DNA of 64,000 nt from Hysterium pulicare CBS 123377 (lineage: Eukaryota > Ascomycota > Dothideomycetes > Hysteriales > Hysteriaceae): contig AJFK01000916.1 of the NCBI GenBank assembly GCA_000467715.1, positions 1 through 64,000 of the forward strand, in the 5' to 3' direction. How positions within the stretch are numbered: the first letter of the stretch is position 1; each line of letters begins with the position of its first letter. Shown one piece after another: positions 11,897 to 22,139 of the stretch. The translations under genes were made by a program, and so were the position numbers. The notes below the pieces were generated by a model, which searched no databases, was not told the origin of the DNA, and was given only the letters and a program-made list of their open reading frames with translations.

Positions 11897-12828
11897 ACTA
11901 CGGGAAAGATGGAGGCAGTCTCATCAATGGTAATCGAAATGGATATATATATAAGGTTGATGCTAAGGATAGTTGGACACTTATCTGCACCTCGACTTAT
12001 GATGTATCAGACTATGGTTAATCACTAATACTCTACCACTATGTGCTTCTGCGATTTGAGCTGCCAGTGAGGCAGAAAGCATCTGCAGCCGAGCACGTGG
12101 CAGAGTTCGGGTTGACCTTCCGTGGGAAGTGAACGAAGCTATTTTTAGTCTAACGTCTTATCGATAGGCGCAGCGTGGACACGCTTCCTACTGGCACAAC
12201 TCAGCGGCCTCAATGCCAACGCGACGCCTTCAAAACCCCCTTCATTCGCTAGTTCGCTGACTGCATATGGGCTTGATGAGTAAAAGCTCCATTTCCGGAG
12301 GTGTGGAACATCATCACCCATTCCGTCAACTAATTCAGCCCAACCTCGTTCTATGATACCGAAACCGTCGAGCTTCAGGTCGCGGAGGAAAAGCAATGTA
12401 TCGCATGGTTCAATTATAGACCACTATCCCTCCTCACCGGCCTCCACGTTGAGCGGACCGCACCGTTATCCTCAGCACGGGTCGAACTTCAACTAGTGAG
12501 CTGTTTGGACTAACAATCCCAGCCGTAATTCGACGTCGGGGGTTTTATCGCGCGACCAATTGATGTTCTTCAAGACATCGCGGATATGGTAGGGTGTGTA
12601 AGCTGCGCCAATGTTGAACGCAGATCTTTGAAGTTTCCCGGTTGAAGGTAACGATCAATCCCGGAATAGACATCTTTGCCCACTATCGTGAACATATATC
12701 TTTGCCCTCTTTTCAATGTTTGAGGTGTCAGACAGCTTCTTCTTGTTTCTAGTCCTTCAACTTTTTCATTTCCGCAACGCGTTGATTTTTTGCCGTCATT
12801 CCAGTTTCCTTCCAATCCACATCCCACC
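11897..12828. other. Intergenic, about 0.9 kb
   Basis: Holds the F-box-like fragment on the minus strand (separate entry) and the promoter of the seven-helix protein. Nothing else recognised. Confidence 0.4.
12145..12396 (-). pseudogene. Possible fragment of an F-box/leucine-rich-repeat-like protein
   Basis: An open stretch of about 83 codons reads like the C-terminal part of fungal F-box-associated proteins: LRDLKLDGFGIIERGWAELVDG followed by HLRKWSFY, with the spacing of Leu and Trp seen in that group. No F-box, start or upstream body is present, and stops close in just upstream. It is probably a relic. The resemblance is by eye only and could be chance. Confidence 0.3.
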
Positions 12829-14097
12829 ATGTCTCCTCACGTCCATAACGTGACTGTGCCGTGGGTCCCTCTGGCAGACTTCGACTGGTCCTTTGCCAGA
12901 AGCGGTCCTCTACCATGGAACCAAACCGTCTGGTCCATTCTCGCCGTCTTCACTGGCCTACCCCTATGGATGACGGTCGAGCTCACCGTTTGGGTCTTCT
13001 ATACCTTTCGCCGCTACTCCGGACTCTACTTCTGGTCTGTGCTGATCTGCACTTGGGGAGTCACACTGCACGCCATCGGCTTCGTGCTCAAATTCTGTGT
13101 ACCGGAATGCAACTGGATTCTCTCAACCATCCTAGCTGAGATAGGCTGGGTGAGCATGGTCTCAGGATTTTCCGTCGTGCTATACTCACGCTTGAATCTT
13201 GTGGTTCAAAACCCCAAGGTCCTTCGATTAACGCTGGCGTTGATCATCACGGACGCCTTCCTATTTCACATCCCTACAGTCGTCTTCCAATTCGGCGTCT
13301 CGAATAAACCCAGTCATAAGAAATACCTCCCATACATGGCGCCCATGGAACGCGTCCAAGTAATGGGTTTCTCGATCCAAGAAACCATCATCTCCGCCAT
13401 CTACATCTACTTCACGCTCCAATTCCTCCGCGGATCATTCACCAAGAAAGTCCGCAACACCATGGCGATTCTCATCATGATCCAAGTCATCGTGATCCTA
13501 TGCGACATCATAGTCATCACGCTCGACTACTGCGAATACTTCACTCTAAAAGCCGTCCTCCACTCCTTCGTCTACGCCTTCAAGCTCCAACTCGAATTCG
13601 TCATCCTCAACGAAATCAAAGCCGTAGCAGCAAAAGGCGGCATCTCCTCTCAAGGGCTCTCGCAAGGTCTTGGAGACTTGGACACTCCATCTAGTACCTC
13701 GACACCCGGTACACCGCCTTCACCACCAAGTAAGCCCTTCGGCAAGAACTGGTGGAGTTCGAGACTCATGCTGCCTACGCCTTCTCGATCTACGACCAAT
13801 ACCAACGATCTCACTGTCTCGAGATCGAATGAGAAGAGAGCGGGGAATACGGATACGGATGAGGTTTTGAGGGGGAGACAAGGTCATGGATCTTCTACTT
13901 CTTCATCTAGTACTGAGGGGAAGGAGTTGAGAAAGGCTTCCGGGTCGACGTTACATGGTTCGCCTACGAATGTGGAACAGAAGAGTATGAATGATGTTTT
14001 TATCACCACGCATCCTGCTCTGGCGACGCCGAATGCGGAGACGAGGGAGGATTTGGATATTGAACGCCAGTATCTGGGAGGTTGGGATCGTGTGTAA
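12829..14097 (+). CDS. Seven-helix integral membrane protein, fungal family of unknown function
   Basis: An intronless frame of 422 residues. The ATG at 12829 sits in a good context (CACCATGTC). Seven hydrophobic segments are visible between about residues 25 and 265: WSILAVFTGLPLWMTVELTV, then near 58, 98, 130, 165, 205 and 235. Helix ends carry a few acidic and aromatic residues. The cytosolic tail (about 270-422) is Ser/Thr/Pro-rich and low in complexity, with likely phosphorylation sites. The topology is like fungal receptor-type or DUF7703-type membrane proteins, but I cannot assign it firmly. There is no CFEM domain, so it is not a Pth11 protein of the CFEM class. A signalling role is conceivable but unproven. 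Confidence 0.8.
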   Translation: MSPHVHNVTVPWVPLADFDWSFARSGPLPWNQTVWSILAVFTGLPLWMTVELTVWVFYTFRRYSGLYFWSVLICTWGVTLHAIGFVLKFCVPECNWILSTILAEIGWVSMVSGFSVVLYSRLNLVVQNPKVLRLTLALIITDAFLFHIPTVVFQFGVSNKPSHKKYLPYMAPMERVQVMGFSIQETIISAIYIYFTLQFLRGSFTKKVRNTMAILIMIQVIVILCDIIVITLDYCEYFTLKAVLHSFVYAFKLQLEFVILNEIKAVAAKGGISSQGLSQGLGDLDTPSSTSTPGTPPSPPSKPFGKNWWSSRLMLPTPSRSTTNTNDLTVSRSNEKRAGNTDTDEVLRGRQGHGSSTSSSSTEGKELRKASGSTLHGSPTNVEQKSMNDVFITTHPALATPNAETREDLDIERQYLGGWDRV

Positions 14098-14132
14098 AAA
14101 GCCAGTTTGGGGGAAGAAGGTTGAGAGAGGAA

Positions 14133-14168
14133 ATAAAGGTTGAGATAAAGGTTGAGATAAAGGTTGAG
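14133..14168 (+). repeat. Three perfect copies of a 12-bp unit
   Basis: ATAAAGGTTGAG is repeated three times without gaps, starting 36 bp after the stop of the seven-helix gene, with a partial unit before it. Probably in the 3' UTR. Confidence 0.9.
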
Positions 14169-14464
14169 ATGTAGATCCAGAGATACCTGCCATGAACCTT
14201 ATACTTATTCAACGGCATAATGAGATAGAATTAATGAAACCTTACTTCATCCATTCAACTATCCTCGCCAACCCAAATTGCACACACCGACATTGGGAGC
14301 TGAAATGATAATTCTCCCATACATATAGACACATCCCTCAAGATCTCACAAAAACGAAATCCCCTGATCCTAACCGCGTGAGCGAGATCAAACCGTTGGT
14401 GAAAACGATGCGCGAGTTGAGGTCTACTCATCAATATTGAGCTTAGTATACCGACGCGAAACGA

Positions 14465-14700
14465 GTGCAACGCGTCCAGCATATGAAATGGAAAGATGGG
14501 AAAGTGTTGCGTCAGATGAGCGCTGGAATCCATATCATGGTTGTTTTGCTGTTCAGACGGCTGGTGCTCTTGCGCTTGGTGCTTGCGCTCAGAGGCGTAT
14601 GGCTATGTACAGATTCTTTCGGGGGCTACACATCCCAGCGGAGTTGCGAGCCTGGTAGCTGTCGAATCGGCATCTGTAGCAAAGTATGTATGGAGCGCAG
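14465..14700 (+). pseudogene. Decayed copy 1 of the small cysteine-rich secreted protein family
   Basis: Only the second-exon half is recognisable. Cys-dense pieces match the two whole copies at 15.7 and 16.5 kb: a block like CSDGWCSC and a block GVWLC...C.PGSCRIGIC, which correspond to DGYCSC and GVWQC...GTCRVGVC. The matching pieces are not in one continuous frame and no signal-peptide exon is found nearby. It is a broken relic with at least a couple of breaks. The family's function is unknown. Confidence 0.6.
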
Positions 14701-14939
14701 AGTCTCATCTCATCTCAGATTCGATGTTGTGCTTCGGGAGCACCTGGAGGACGATTGCAGAAATGCCATTGCGCGACCTAGGATGTCTTTAACCTCGGCT
14801 CCGTGGAGACTCATTATGGAATGGTGGCACTACTTAATCTTAGAACGTCGGACTGAATAACGTGGAACTTGGTATACTAGAAGTAGAATGATACTACTCA
14901 CTTCTTCAACCAAACCCGCGATCCTCTCATTCCCGACAT

Positions 14940-15395
14940 GAAAAAATCCCCTTGACTGTCCTCCCCCTCTCCAACATACACCCAGCAACAGCTCAAGGCG
15001 AAAACGGAGCAAACTGCAATATAAACCAACACTACTGCGGCTGGGAGATAATCCAAGACCTTAGGTATGCCTTTCCCCCCATAACCCCTCCACACACAGC
15101 CCCTAATCCTCATCATCTGCCCAGGACGCACGAATGTCCTGCTTGGAGCCGTTCACGCTATACAAACCGGAGATACGTCGGCTTGCGGTCAAGGTGATGG
15201 ATTCTGCCATTGTCGCGATGTATGCTTGCAGGGGAGCTGGCTGTGTGAGAGTGCTTTTTCGGGGTATACTTGGCAGCGTACTTGCATGCCTAGGACTTGT
15301 TGGGTGAGAGTCTGTAGTGGGCAAGAAGGCTGGAGAGGGGCTACTCATTGCTCGGTTTCTCGAGATGGATTATGCGAGGTGAGGTGGTGTCTTGA
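14940..15395 (+). pseudogene. Decayed copy 2 of the small cysteine-rich secreted protein family
   Basis: The first-exon block CNINQHYCGWEIIQDL is intact and is followed by a GT intron border at the place used in copies 3 and 4. The second-exon block runs FCHCRDVCLQGSWLC and CWVRVCSG, clearly homologous to the whole copies. The start region and the exon junction no longer give one continuous reading frame, so the copy looks broken, with about two breaks. It is better preserved than copy 1. It lies about 0.5 kb after copy 1 and 0.3 kb before copy 3, in the same direction. Confidence 0.65.
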
Positions 15396-15681
15396 ATGAA
15401 GAGGCAAAGATTGATGGAGTGGTGGTACCTGCCGAGGATGGAAAGAAAGCTTGTGTATGATGAGTACAGCATCTGGAATTAGTTGACTCTGTGCGAGAAC
15501 GCATCGCTGGCGTCGTGTAAATACCTGTTTTCTGGAGGGACCAAAACTATGGCAGAAGATCGATCGTGTGCTTCAGCATTCTTGTCTTAAGACTTGATTA
15601 TAAGGCACCTGTTTCCTCGACTGGGAAAGATAGACACCCCCCGAACAACTTCTTCAACAATCCTACCCATTCTTCGCTTCA

Positions 15682-16054
15682 ATGAAACTCCTATCCACGC
15701 ATATCTTTCTCTCCAGCCTCGCGATATGCTCAAAGCCAATCCTAGCAACAGCTCCCTGCAACATCGGTCAGAACTACTGCGGGTGGGAGATATCCCAGGA
15801 CCTACGTACGAGTTTTACCCTTCACTTAATGCGCAGAGAAACGATCTAACAGGAATTCAGAATACCCGTTTTTCCTCCTCGGAACCGATTACTGTCGCCA
15901 AACTGGAGATTGTTTCGATTGTACGCAGACCGGCCTCTGCGACTGCTCCAATCATTTGTGCTGGCAGGGGGTTTGGCAATGTACTGAGAATTGGATGGTC
16001 TTTCAGCATAGTTGCGGGGCAGGTTCTTGTCGAGTCGGTATCTGTAGTGGGTGA
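15682..16054 (+). CDS. Small secreted cysteine-rich protein, copy 3
   Basis: Exon 1 (15682-15805) and exon 2 (15861-16054) join over a 55-bp intron to give 105 residues. A signal peptide covers about residues 1-24, ending near ILATA. The mature part of about 80 residues has 12 cysteines: C-x6-C in the block CNIGQNYCGWEI, then a 19-residue gap, C-x5-C-x2-C, and a final GVWQC...C-x4-C-x4-C. Exon 1 has exactly the same length (124 bp) and intron phase as in copy 4, which proves common descent. Dense cysteines, small size and a signal peptide make it an apoplastic or effector-like protein, stabilised by disulfides. I do not recognise a named family. Confidence 0.82.
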
Positions 16055-16163
16055 CCGATTGTGTCGTTTGAGGTACTAGTAGGGTCGTATTGACACTGCT
16101 TGGGGGGCCATGATGATATTGTTGGTGGCATAGGATGACAGAGAAGCGCCCCTATCCAATATC

Positions 16164-16252
16164 ATTCCAATTCTTTGAACTCCATTGGCAATTCTGGTTC
16201 TCGATATGGGAGCTCACGCCATCTGCGAAAGGTTCTAGCAACTGTAGACAGA
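16164..16252 (-). pseudogene. Duplicated scrap of the alpha/beta-hydrolase 3' end
   Basis: About 90 bp match the last codons of the hydrolase gene at 17083 and beyond. The first 19 bp are identical, then two thirds or more of the positions agree, with the C-terminal peptide PMEFKELE against PKEFKELE. It sits just after copy 3, as the full hydrolase sits just after copy 4. The duplication unit therefore held both a cysteine-rich gene and the neighbouring hydrolase. Confidence 0.75.
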
Positions 16253-16458
16253 GTTGTGTTTGGAAGTACATGTAATGTTTGCGGAACGCATTTAGCAACC
16301 TGAAATGGGGTCAACCTCGGCCCATTTTGAGAGGGCTATGACAGTCATACCATGGGATGCGATCAGAATATAACATGAGCCTACTCTCCATCAGAATGAG
16401 AGACGAGTTTCTCCTCCAAAGTTATCACCACCTCGAGCTTCCATCTGTTCATTTAATC

Positions 16459-16882
16459 ATGAGATACACCTCCATCCTTGTGCTACTTTCCGGTCTGGTT
16501 CTAGAAACCACTGCTCAAAATGACTGGGCAAATTGCAACGTCGGCCAATACTATTGCGGGTGGGAAATACTAGGCGATCTAAGTATATTCGCCTTTCTCT
16601 CGTATAATTTTTTTCCACTCCTTCGTATCAAGCTGACATCTATCCTCCTTAGAATACCCCGGGATGCTTCTCGGGAACGATTACTGTGGCCAGACTAAAG
16701 ATTGCTGGGCTTGTGACTGCGATGATGGCTATTGCAGTTGTCCGGATACGTCTCTGCAAGGAGTGTGGCAATGCACGGCCAGGCAAGACTATGTCTTTCA
16801 AGGAACTTGTTCTCCGGGTACGTGCCGGGTGGGTGTCTGCAGTAGAGGACTGAGGTCCGTCGGGACCTCGCGGTGTTCATAG
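16459..16882 (+). CDS. Small secreted cysteine-rich protein, copy 4
   Basis: Exons 16459-16582 and 16653-16882 (70-bp intron) encode 117 residues. The signal peptide MRYTSILVLLSGLVLETTAQ is followed by a mature domain of about 97 residues with 13 cysteines. The order is the same as in copy 3: CNVGQYYCGWEI, a 19-residue spacer, C-x5-C-x2-C-x1-C-x4-C-x1-C, GVWQC and GTCRVGVC. It has an extra C-terminal tail ending in one more Cys. The start at 16459 is preferred over upstream codons because it places the signal peptide first. It is probably secreted; the molecular target is unknown. The convergent hydrolase gene ends about 200 bp downstream. Confidence 0.82.
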
Positions 16883-17080
16883 CTTGCTGCAATGATTGAG
16901 AAAACGATCGAGGCGGCGAAAGTCACATGAAGATGTGCGATGGTTAGCTGTGCTTGAGATAAATACAATGCAATTGGTCGTTTGTGGATCCTAGACATTC
17001 CTCCATCGTCGAAGATTACTGAGTTCAACAAGTCATGATCATACCATCGGTGATGTAGAAATGGTAGCCTCTTGCAAAAC

Positions 17081-17902
17081 TTATTCCAATTCTTTGAACT
17101 CTTTCGGCAACTCCGTGTTCTCAATCCAAGCCCTCACACCTTGCGCAAAAAGCTCCGGCAACTGTACACTCCACGCATGCAGCGCACTCTCCACAACACA
17201 CGCCCGACTCTCCGCACACCCCCTCTTAAAAACCTGCCCCTGCTTCCTCGTCGCCTCAGTACTATCCTGTTTCCCACCCGCAACAGCCAACGTCCTAACA
17301 ACCAGCTCAGCGTCCAATTTTGCCTCAGTATCCCCAAACCCCTGCACCAAGAGCTCAGAAGTCGAATTCTCTCTCATATCAGCAGCCAGTTCATCGCTTA
17401 TCCTTAAGCCCATCCAATTCGTTACTTTCCGAGTTAGAGAAGGAGGTACGCTGTTCTGGATGGAGTTTATGGAAGCGATGAGCCCGGGTCGTGAGGTTAT
17501 CCAGGATCGCCAGCTGCGATATGGGGCGGCGCCGGTTATGAAGAGGGTTCGCACGAGCTCGGGATTTCATTTCGCGAGCTCTTTGCCTACGAAGCCGCCT
17601 ATCGATAGACCAACTACGTGTGCTTTGCCATCGTGAGCATGGGCGCGGATTAGGGAGGCAATGTGGGAGGCTGCGGAGGAGAGGGTGAAGGGTTTCAATT
17701 CGCGGGACGCCGAATGCGAGGGCAGATCGGGGATTAGAAGATGGTATGAGGAGAGATGCGGTATGACAAGATCCCACTCTCGATGCGAGCTCGTGAGGCC
17801 ATGGAGAAAGACTATGGTTTGAGGTTGGGTTTCGTTGTGAGCCGTGAAGAAGAGCTCAGGCCGGGAGGGAGGAGGAGGATCTGACATTGCTGCGAAGGTC
17901 AA
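17081..17902 (-). pseudogene. Alpha/beta hydrolase gene interrupted by an in-frame TGA
   Basis: The frame runs 273 codons from MTFAAMSDPPPP and carries the alpha/beta-hydrolase fold. The oxyanion segment FLHGLTSSHREWD is at about 33-44 and the nucleophile elbow GLSIGG has its Ser near residue 100. A TGA at codon 112 (17569-17567) stands between GKELAK and NPELVRTLF. The same frame then continues for about 160 codons with conserved-looking sequence to LPKEFKELE. A CGA-to-TGA change would explain it. No intron of usable size removes the TGA, and the next bases do not make the strong CTA read-through context. It is either a recent pseudogene, a sequencing error or a short product lacking the acid/His part. 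The substrate is unknown. Confidence 0.72.
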
Positions 17903-18435
17903 TTAACCGTAGAATATCAGTGACATTCCAATATGAAGCAACTCAAACCCATTGTTCTTGATACCCCCAATTGAAGGTGTGCAGTATTTTGAGTATATCT
18001 GATTCATGAGACTGATGACGCATCTCAGGATATGGGGCTATATCATGCCAAGACATCCCACATGTGCAGCATCTGGAGAAGCCGCATGGTCTGTGCTTTG
18101 CAGGAGCTATGGGTGGCACTAACCAACGTTCATCTCTCCAACTTTTCGCCCTCCTCTTTCGATGATAGGGACAGGGAGAAATACTCTGGCTATTTCACAG
18201 ATTGTCGCTCCAAAGCTTATGCTTGGAGGGAAATTGTCGCCCGTTTGCTATGGAGCTTTTCCACTTGTTTACGAGTTCTAATCAACTCTCGAATATGTGG
18301 CATTTGCAGTGCGCTTGACAATTTAAGAAATCATTTCCCCTAATCATTTCCCCTTCACCTAGATATTTCATATGTAGGCCAAAAACCATTCCTTTCAGCC
18401 AACCTTCGGCAATCCATCTAACCCAACCTACCTGA
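17903..18435. other. Intergenic, 0.5 kb
   Basis: No supported gene. An open stretch at 18032-18343 on the plus strand has no features. The region holds the hydrolase promoter and the MFS gene's 3' flank. Confidence 0.4.
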
Positions 18436-20401
18436 CTACAAGGTATACCTAAAGTATGGATTCTTCAAATCCGTAACATTATTCTCCCCCATCTCCCTCC
18501 CCAATCTCTCCTGCTCCTCGCTACTGATCCCACTCTCTAGAGCCTTGCGATCCCTCCGTCGATTCATCCACACATAATATCCTCTCCAAGCCAGAATAAG
18601 CAGGAACTCAAGGCCCATGCAGGCACACGCTCCGACTGTGCCGGGGATGTACCGAGGTGCGTCTGTGGACTTGAAGATCTGAGAGCCGCACATGTTCCCT
18701 ACGCAGTAGCCGAGGAAAGTCGCGCTGGATATGATGGTCTTTTTGGTCCGGCCGGCGATGTTGGATGGGACTAAGGTAATGTTAGCAGCTTGGTATGAAT
18801 GGGATGGGTAGTATTTAGGAGGTAAGGAGGCATTTTGATGCTTACTCAATGTCCAAGCGAGAAAGAGTGCCAGGACGTAGGGGACAGTTATCAGATACAT
18901 GCCCCATTTCGTCCACTTGTAGGCTGCGGTGTCGGGAAGAAGCGCTAGGGCAAGAAGACCAACGAAGGGGGGAACTACAGATGCAGCCATGATGTACATG
19001 CGGCGGTTAGGGACTTTGCGGGTATAGATGCCGACGACGAGGAAGATTATGAGTGAAGTGACTGCGCATGTATTAGTGATTCTATCCTGAAGGCTGCTTG
19101 GTGCATTCGTATTCATGAGGATAACTGAAAGTAACTTACCAGATCGAGGGATATCGACTAGAAGCACTTGAAGTTGTGTGAAACCAAAAGAAGAATACAT
19201 GATGCTTCCAAAGGTGGTAAGCGCGCTGGAGAATGGGTTAGCAAAGGGCTGGCATGGCGAGCAAGAAAGACATACCCGTTCGGCACAGAAGAAAGAAAAG
19301 CATTGATCATAGAGAACCACAAGACGGGGTCTAAGAATGCCTCCGTAACCTGTGACCAAGTCCATTTAACCCCGGTGACATCCCTCCCTGCTTTATTCTT
19401 CACAATCCGGCCCGCAGCCATCCGCTTCTGCTCTTTGTTCATCCAAAGAACTTCTTTGGGGCTTCCTAGCAGAGCGAAACAGATGAGAGCAAGCACGATA
19501 GTGCATGACCCCAGGAAGAGCGAAATACAACGCCAAGGGGCAAGTCCGCCATATTTCTGCGCATGCGATCCAATGCCGTAATTGACTAGACTAGCAATGA
19601 TGCCAAAGCCTGCATTCGCTGATTGCCAGAATAGGGCTCGAGAAGAGTGCTCCTCAGTACGATACCATGTTCCGATCACAAGCACGAAACCGGGGGATAT
19701 GGTGCATTCGAAGAAGCCTTGGAGGGCGCGGATTGCCATCAGCTGGGCCCAATTCTGGGCTGCCGCTATGCTAGTTACGCAGATACCTGGTAGACGATTA
19801 ACATATCTCCTTCAATGTATACAAGTTGGACATGGAGGAGTAGAAGAAGAGGACTGACCCCAGCAAAGCATGTATAGGCTGAGTGCGCGACCCAAAGACC
19901 ATCTCTGCAAGAGAAAGTTGGACGGAAATTCGCCGATGAGATAGGTGATGTAAAAGATGGTGGTGAGCCATGAATACTGTTGGCCTTTCAAATGCGTATC
20001 TTCTCGTAAACCGAAGATGGCTTGGGTGCCGAGAGATGTCTTATCTGTCTGCTGGACGCCATAGCAGAACCACTGAAGGCGTGTTAGCATGAATATTAGT
20101 CTCCTCATGAATCTTATTCTTAGTCACTTCGATTTTGTGAGACACGCCATACCATCAACGGAAGTAAATAGCGATCAATCTTGCGTAGCAATTTCTTATA
20201 CTCCTCTGGCGAGTAATCTGATTCTCTGATGATGTCGCCATCAGGAGCGATGGCTACAAACTCGACATCCGCATCAGACGTTGACGGTCTTTGGTCGATA
20301 ACTTTTTCCTTTTCAATGTCGTATTCCTTCACGGTATAGGTTGGCGGGATGATTGTCTCTGCGGTAGCCAGAGATAAGGGATCTGGATTGGATGCCGCCA
20401 T
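18436..20401 (-). CDS. MFS transporter, anion:cation symporter family (allantoate-permease / Dal5 type)
   Basis: Six exons (20401-20153, 20072-19859, 19786-19276, 19225-19140, 19061-18846, 18770-18436) encode 536 residues. After a cytosolic N-terminus, the segment RKIDRYLLPLMWFCYGVQQTDKT starts helix 1 and is diagnostic of the Dal5/TNA1/vitamin group. The motif RALQGFFECTISPGF in helix 4 and WYRTEEHSSR between helices 4 and 5 are also family hallmarks. Twelve membrane segments can be counted. The C-terminal tail has the usual NPYFRY-like end. Such proteins import carboxylated compounds such as allantoate, ureidosuccinate, nicotinate or dipeptides by proton symport. A ureide substrate would fit the cyclic-amide block 6 kb to the right, but distance and family breadth make that only a suggestion. 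Confidence 0.92.
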
Positions 20402-22139
20402 GGCTTCAATGAAACGCGAAAAGTGAAATACAACGGATAGATTCCACAAGGAAATTGCGTTTACATATAGATGTCGTTACGATGTGGTACAGTAGATGCT
20501 TCACTATACTTATAGGCGCAAATAATGCAGTTGGTCCCCGGAACACAGATAGGTAGATGAGGGGCGAGTTCGGCCAAGCATCATTTATCAAGCGATGGCA
20601 TGGCATCGATACCCAAGTAGGCAGGTCGTATAAGCCTTGGAGAAGTTCTCAATTGGTAGAGCTTTGATTGTTCCTGCAGCATGTTACACCAGAATGTGGG
20701 TGCTGGGTTAACCTCAAGGATTGCGTTATCGGTTGAATGATAAGAGTGGAGGCGATCCGCCATCTTGGGCAGGCATTCGTCTACGGCAGTTCACACCCGA
20801 AGACAGCTTCTAGGCAGAAGAAAGTTATCTTGGAAAGATAAGTAACAAGAGGATCATCGCCAATTGCTTCGGACTGAGAACAACGTAGATTAGGATTGGG
20901 GATTTTGTTGGTTCGGTCACACAAGGCCTGTATGGCCGTGTCTCCATGGAAATCTGCCAAGTCGGAGACGTCGCGACTATTCGTCTTTTGGTTTTTGTAG
21001 AGCGATGAGTCGAATTAGAGCTTGATTTCCTTTGCCTCTATAGGGACCGTTTTGGGTTTTGGCTTCGACGTTCGAACAGGATAGGAGGCTAGGCTACCTA
21101 GCAGGCGTAGCTAGCCTGTAATTGCGCCTTACCTTGAGAGGCCTAGCGGCTGCTTATTTCTATTCGGTTCTAGCGCCATTCACCCACAAACTTCAAATCT
21201 ACTCCGTGCTGGACCCCATTGCAGGGGAATGCCGCCACTAGACTTTGGGTCTCTTCACATCGCTTTTACTGTATTTTGATTGAAAGGTCGCGACCAATCG
21301 TTCCTTCTCGCTTCTCTAAGAACCCTCACTGCGATTGGCTGAAGGGAAAGCCTCTGTTAACACCGCCACATCACTGCCCCCAACCAGCGACTTTGCCGCT
21401 CTAAATTCTTCCGGAGGCTCAGATAATTCGGGAACCTTATCTTATCGTAGGGCTGAGCACAGGGCCAAACTTAGTAACGCTAAAAAAGCTTGTCGTGCCA
21501 GCCCATATGCCTAATGCTGGCGCAAACGTCGATACCATCAGCGTTTTCACACCTAATGTTGAGCCTCATGCACATGAGCTGTAACCGGATGTTTTTGCCA
21601 TCTCTTTATGCTGAGGCCTGTCAATATGGATGGCCGTATTACTGTAAGATTATTCTTCCTGTCGTCCGGGGTTCTAATTTGCCATCGAGCGGCTCATTCA
21701 AATCAATTTGTTTGAAATCCGCTTAATCCTTGGACCCCATGGCAAACTTTAACCTAGCTACGCCGTACCGAAGGAATCGCTGCGCCGAAGTAAACGACTT
21801 AGGGCCGCCACTCACTAAGAAGTACTTTGAGGCTTGTACAGTCTGCGACTATGGTATACCATCCTCATACTCTCTTGCTATTCGAGCCACGATGGAGCAA
21901 ACGAGAGAATGGAAGCACGGCAGCCGGCCTGGACCTCTCTCTCACTTTATGCTCCTGAAACTATATAAAGGGCCGTGGAGTCCCGGGTTGAGAAGGGCGG
22001 CATCAAAAAGATACAGCACAAGTTTCCTTTAATCTTAATTTCCTACCAGTCTTTCGTTTGGGATTCTCTTAACCCATCGAACTCGCTTTACCGTTTCCTT
22101 TTCCTTTCGTTTGTTCACACATTTTGTATCGCTATTAGT
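20402..22139. other. Intergenic, 1.7 kb
   Basis: Divergent promoters of the MFS and GH76 genes. No coding exon recognised. Around 21085-21120 the sequence is rich in CTAG-containing short inverted words (GGCTAGGCTACCTAGC), which may be a remnant of a repeat. A TATA box for GH76 is listed separately. Confidence 0.4.
21962..21969 (+). promoter_or_regulatory. TATA box of the GH76 gene
   Basis: TATATAAA lies 171 bp before the ATG at 22140, followed by a CT-rich leader. This is a normal position for a fungal core promoter with a leader of about 140 bp. Confidence 0.55.

Noticed and set aside
17081-17636. Long plus-strand open frames opposite the hydrolase gene
   Set aside because: They mirror the hydrolase coding frame on the other strand and have no features of their own.
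21085-21120. CTAG-rich inverted words that might be a transposon end
   Set aside because: Short, imperfect and without a partner terminal repeat or coding remnant nearby.
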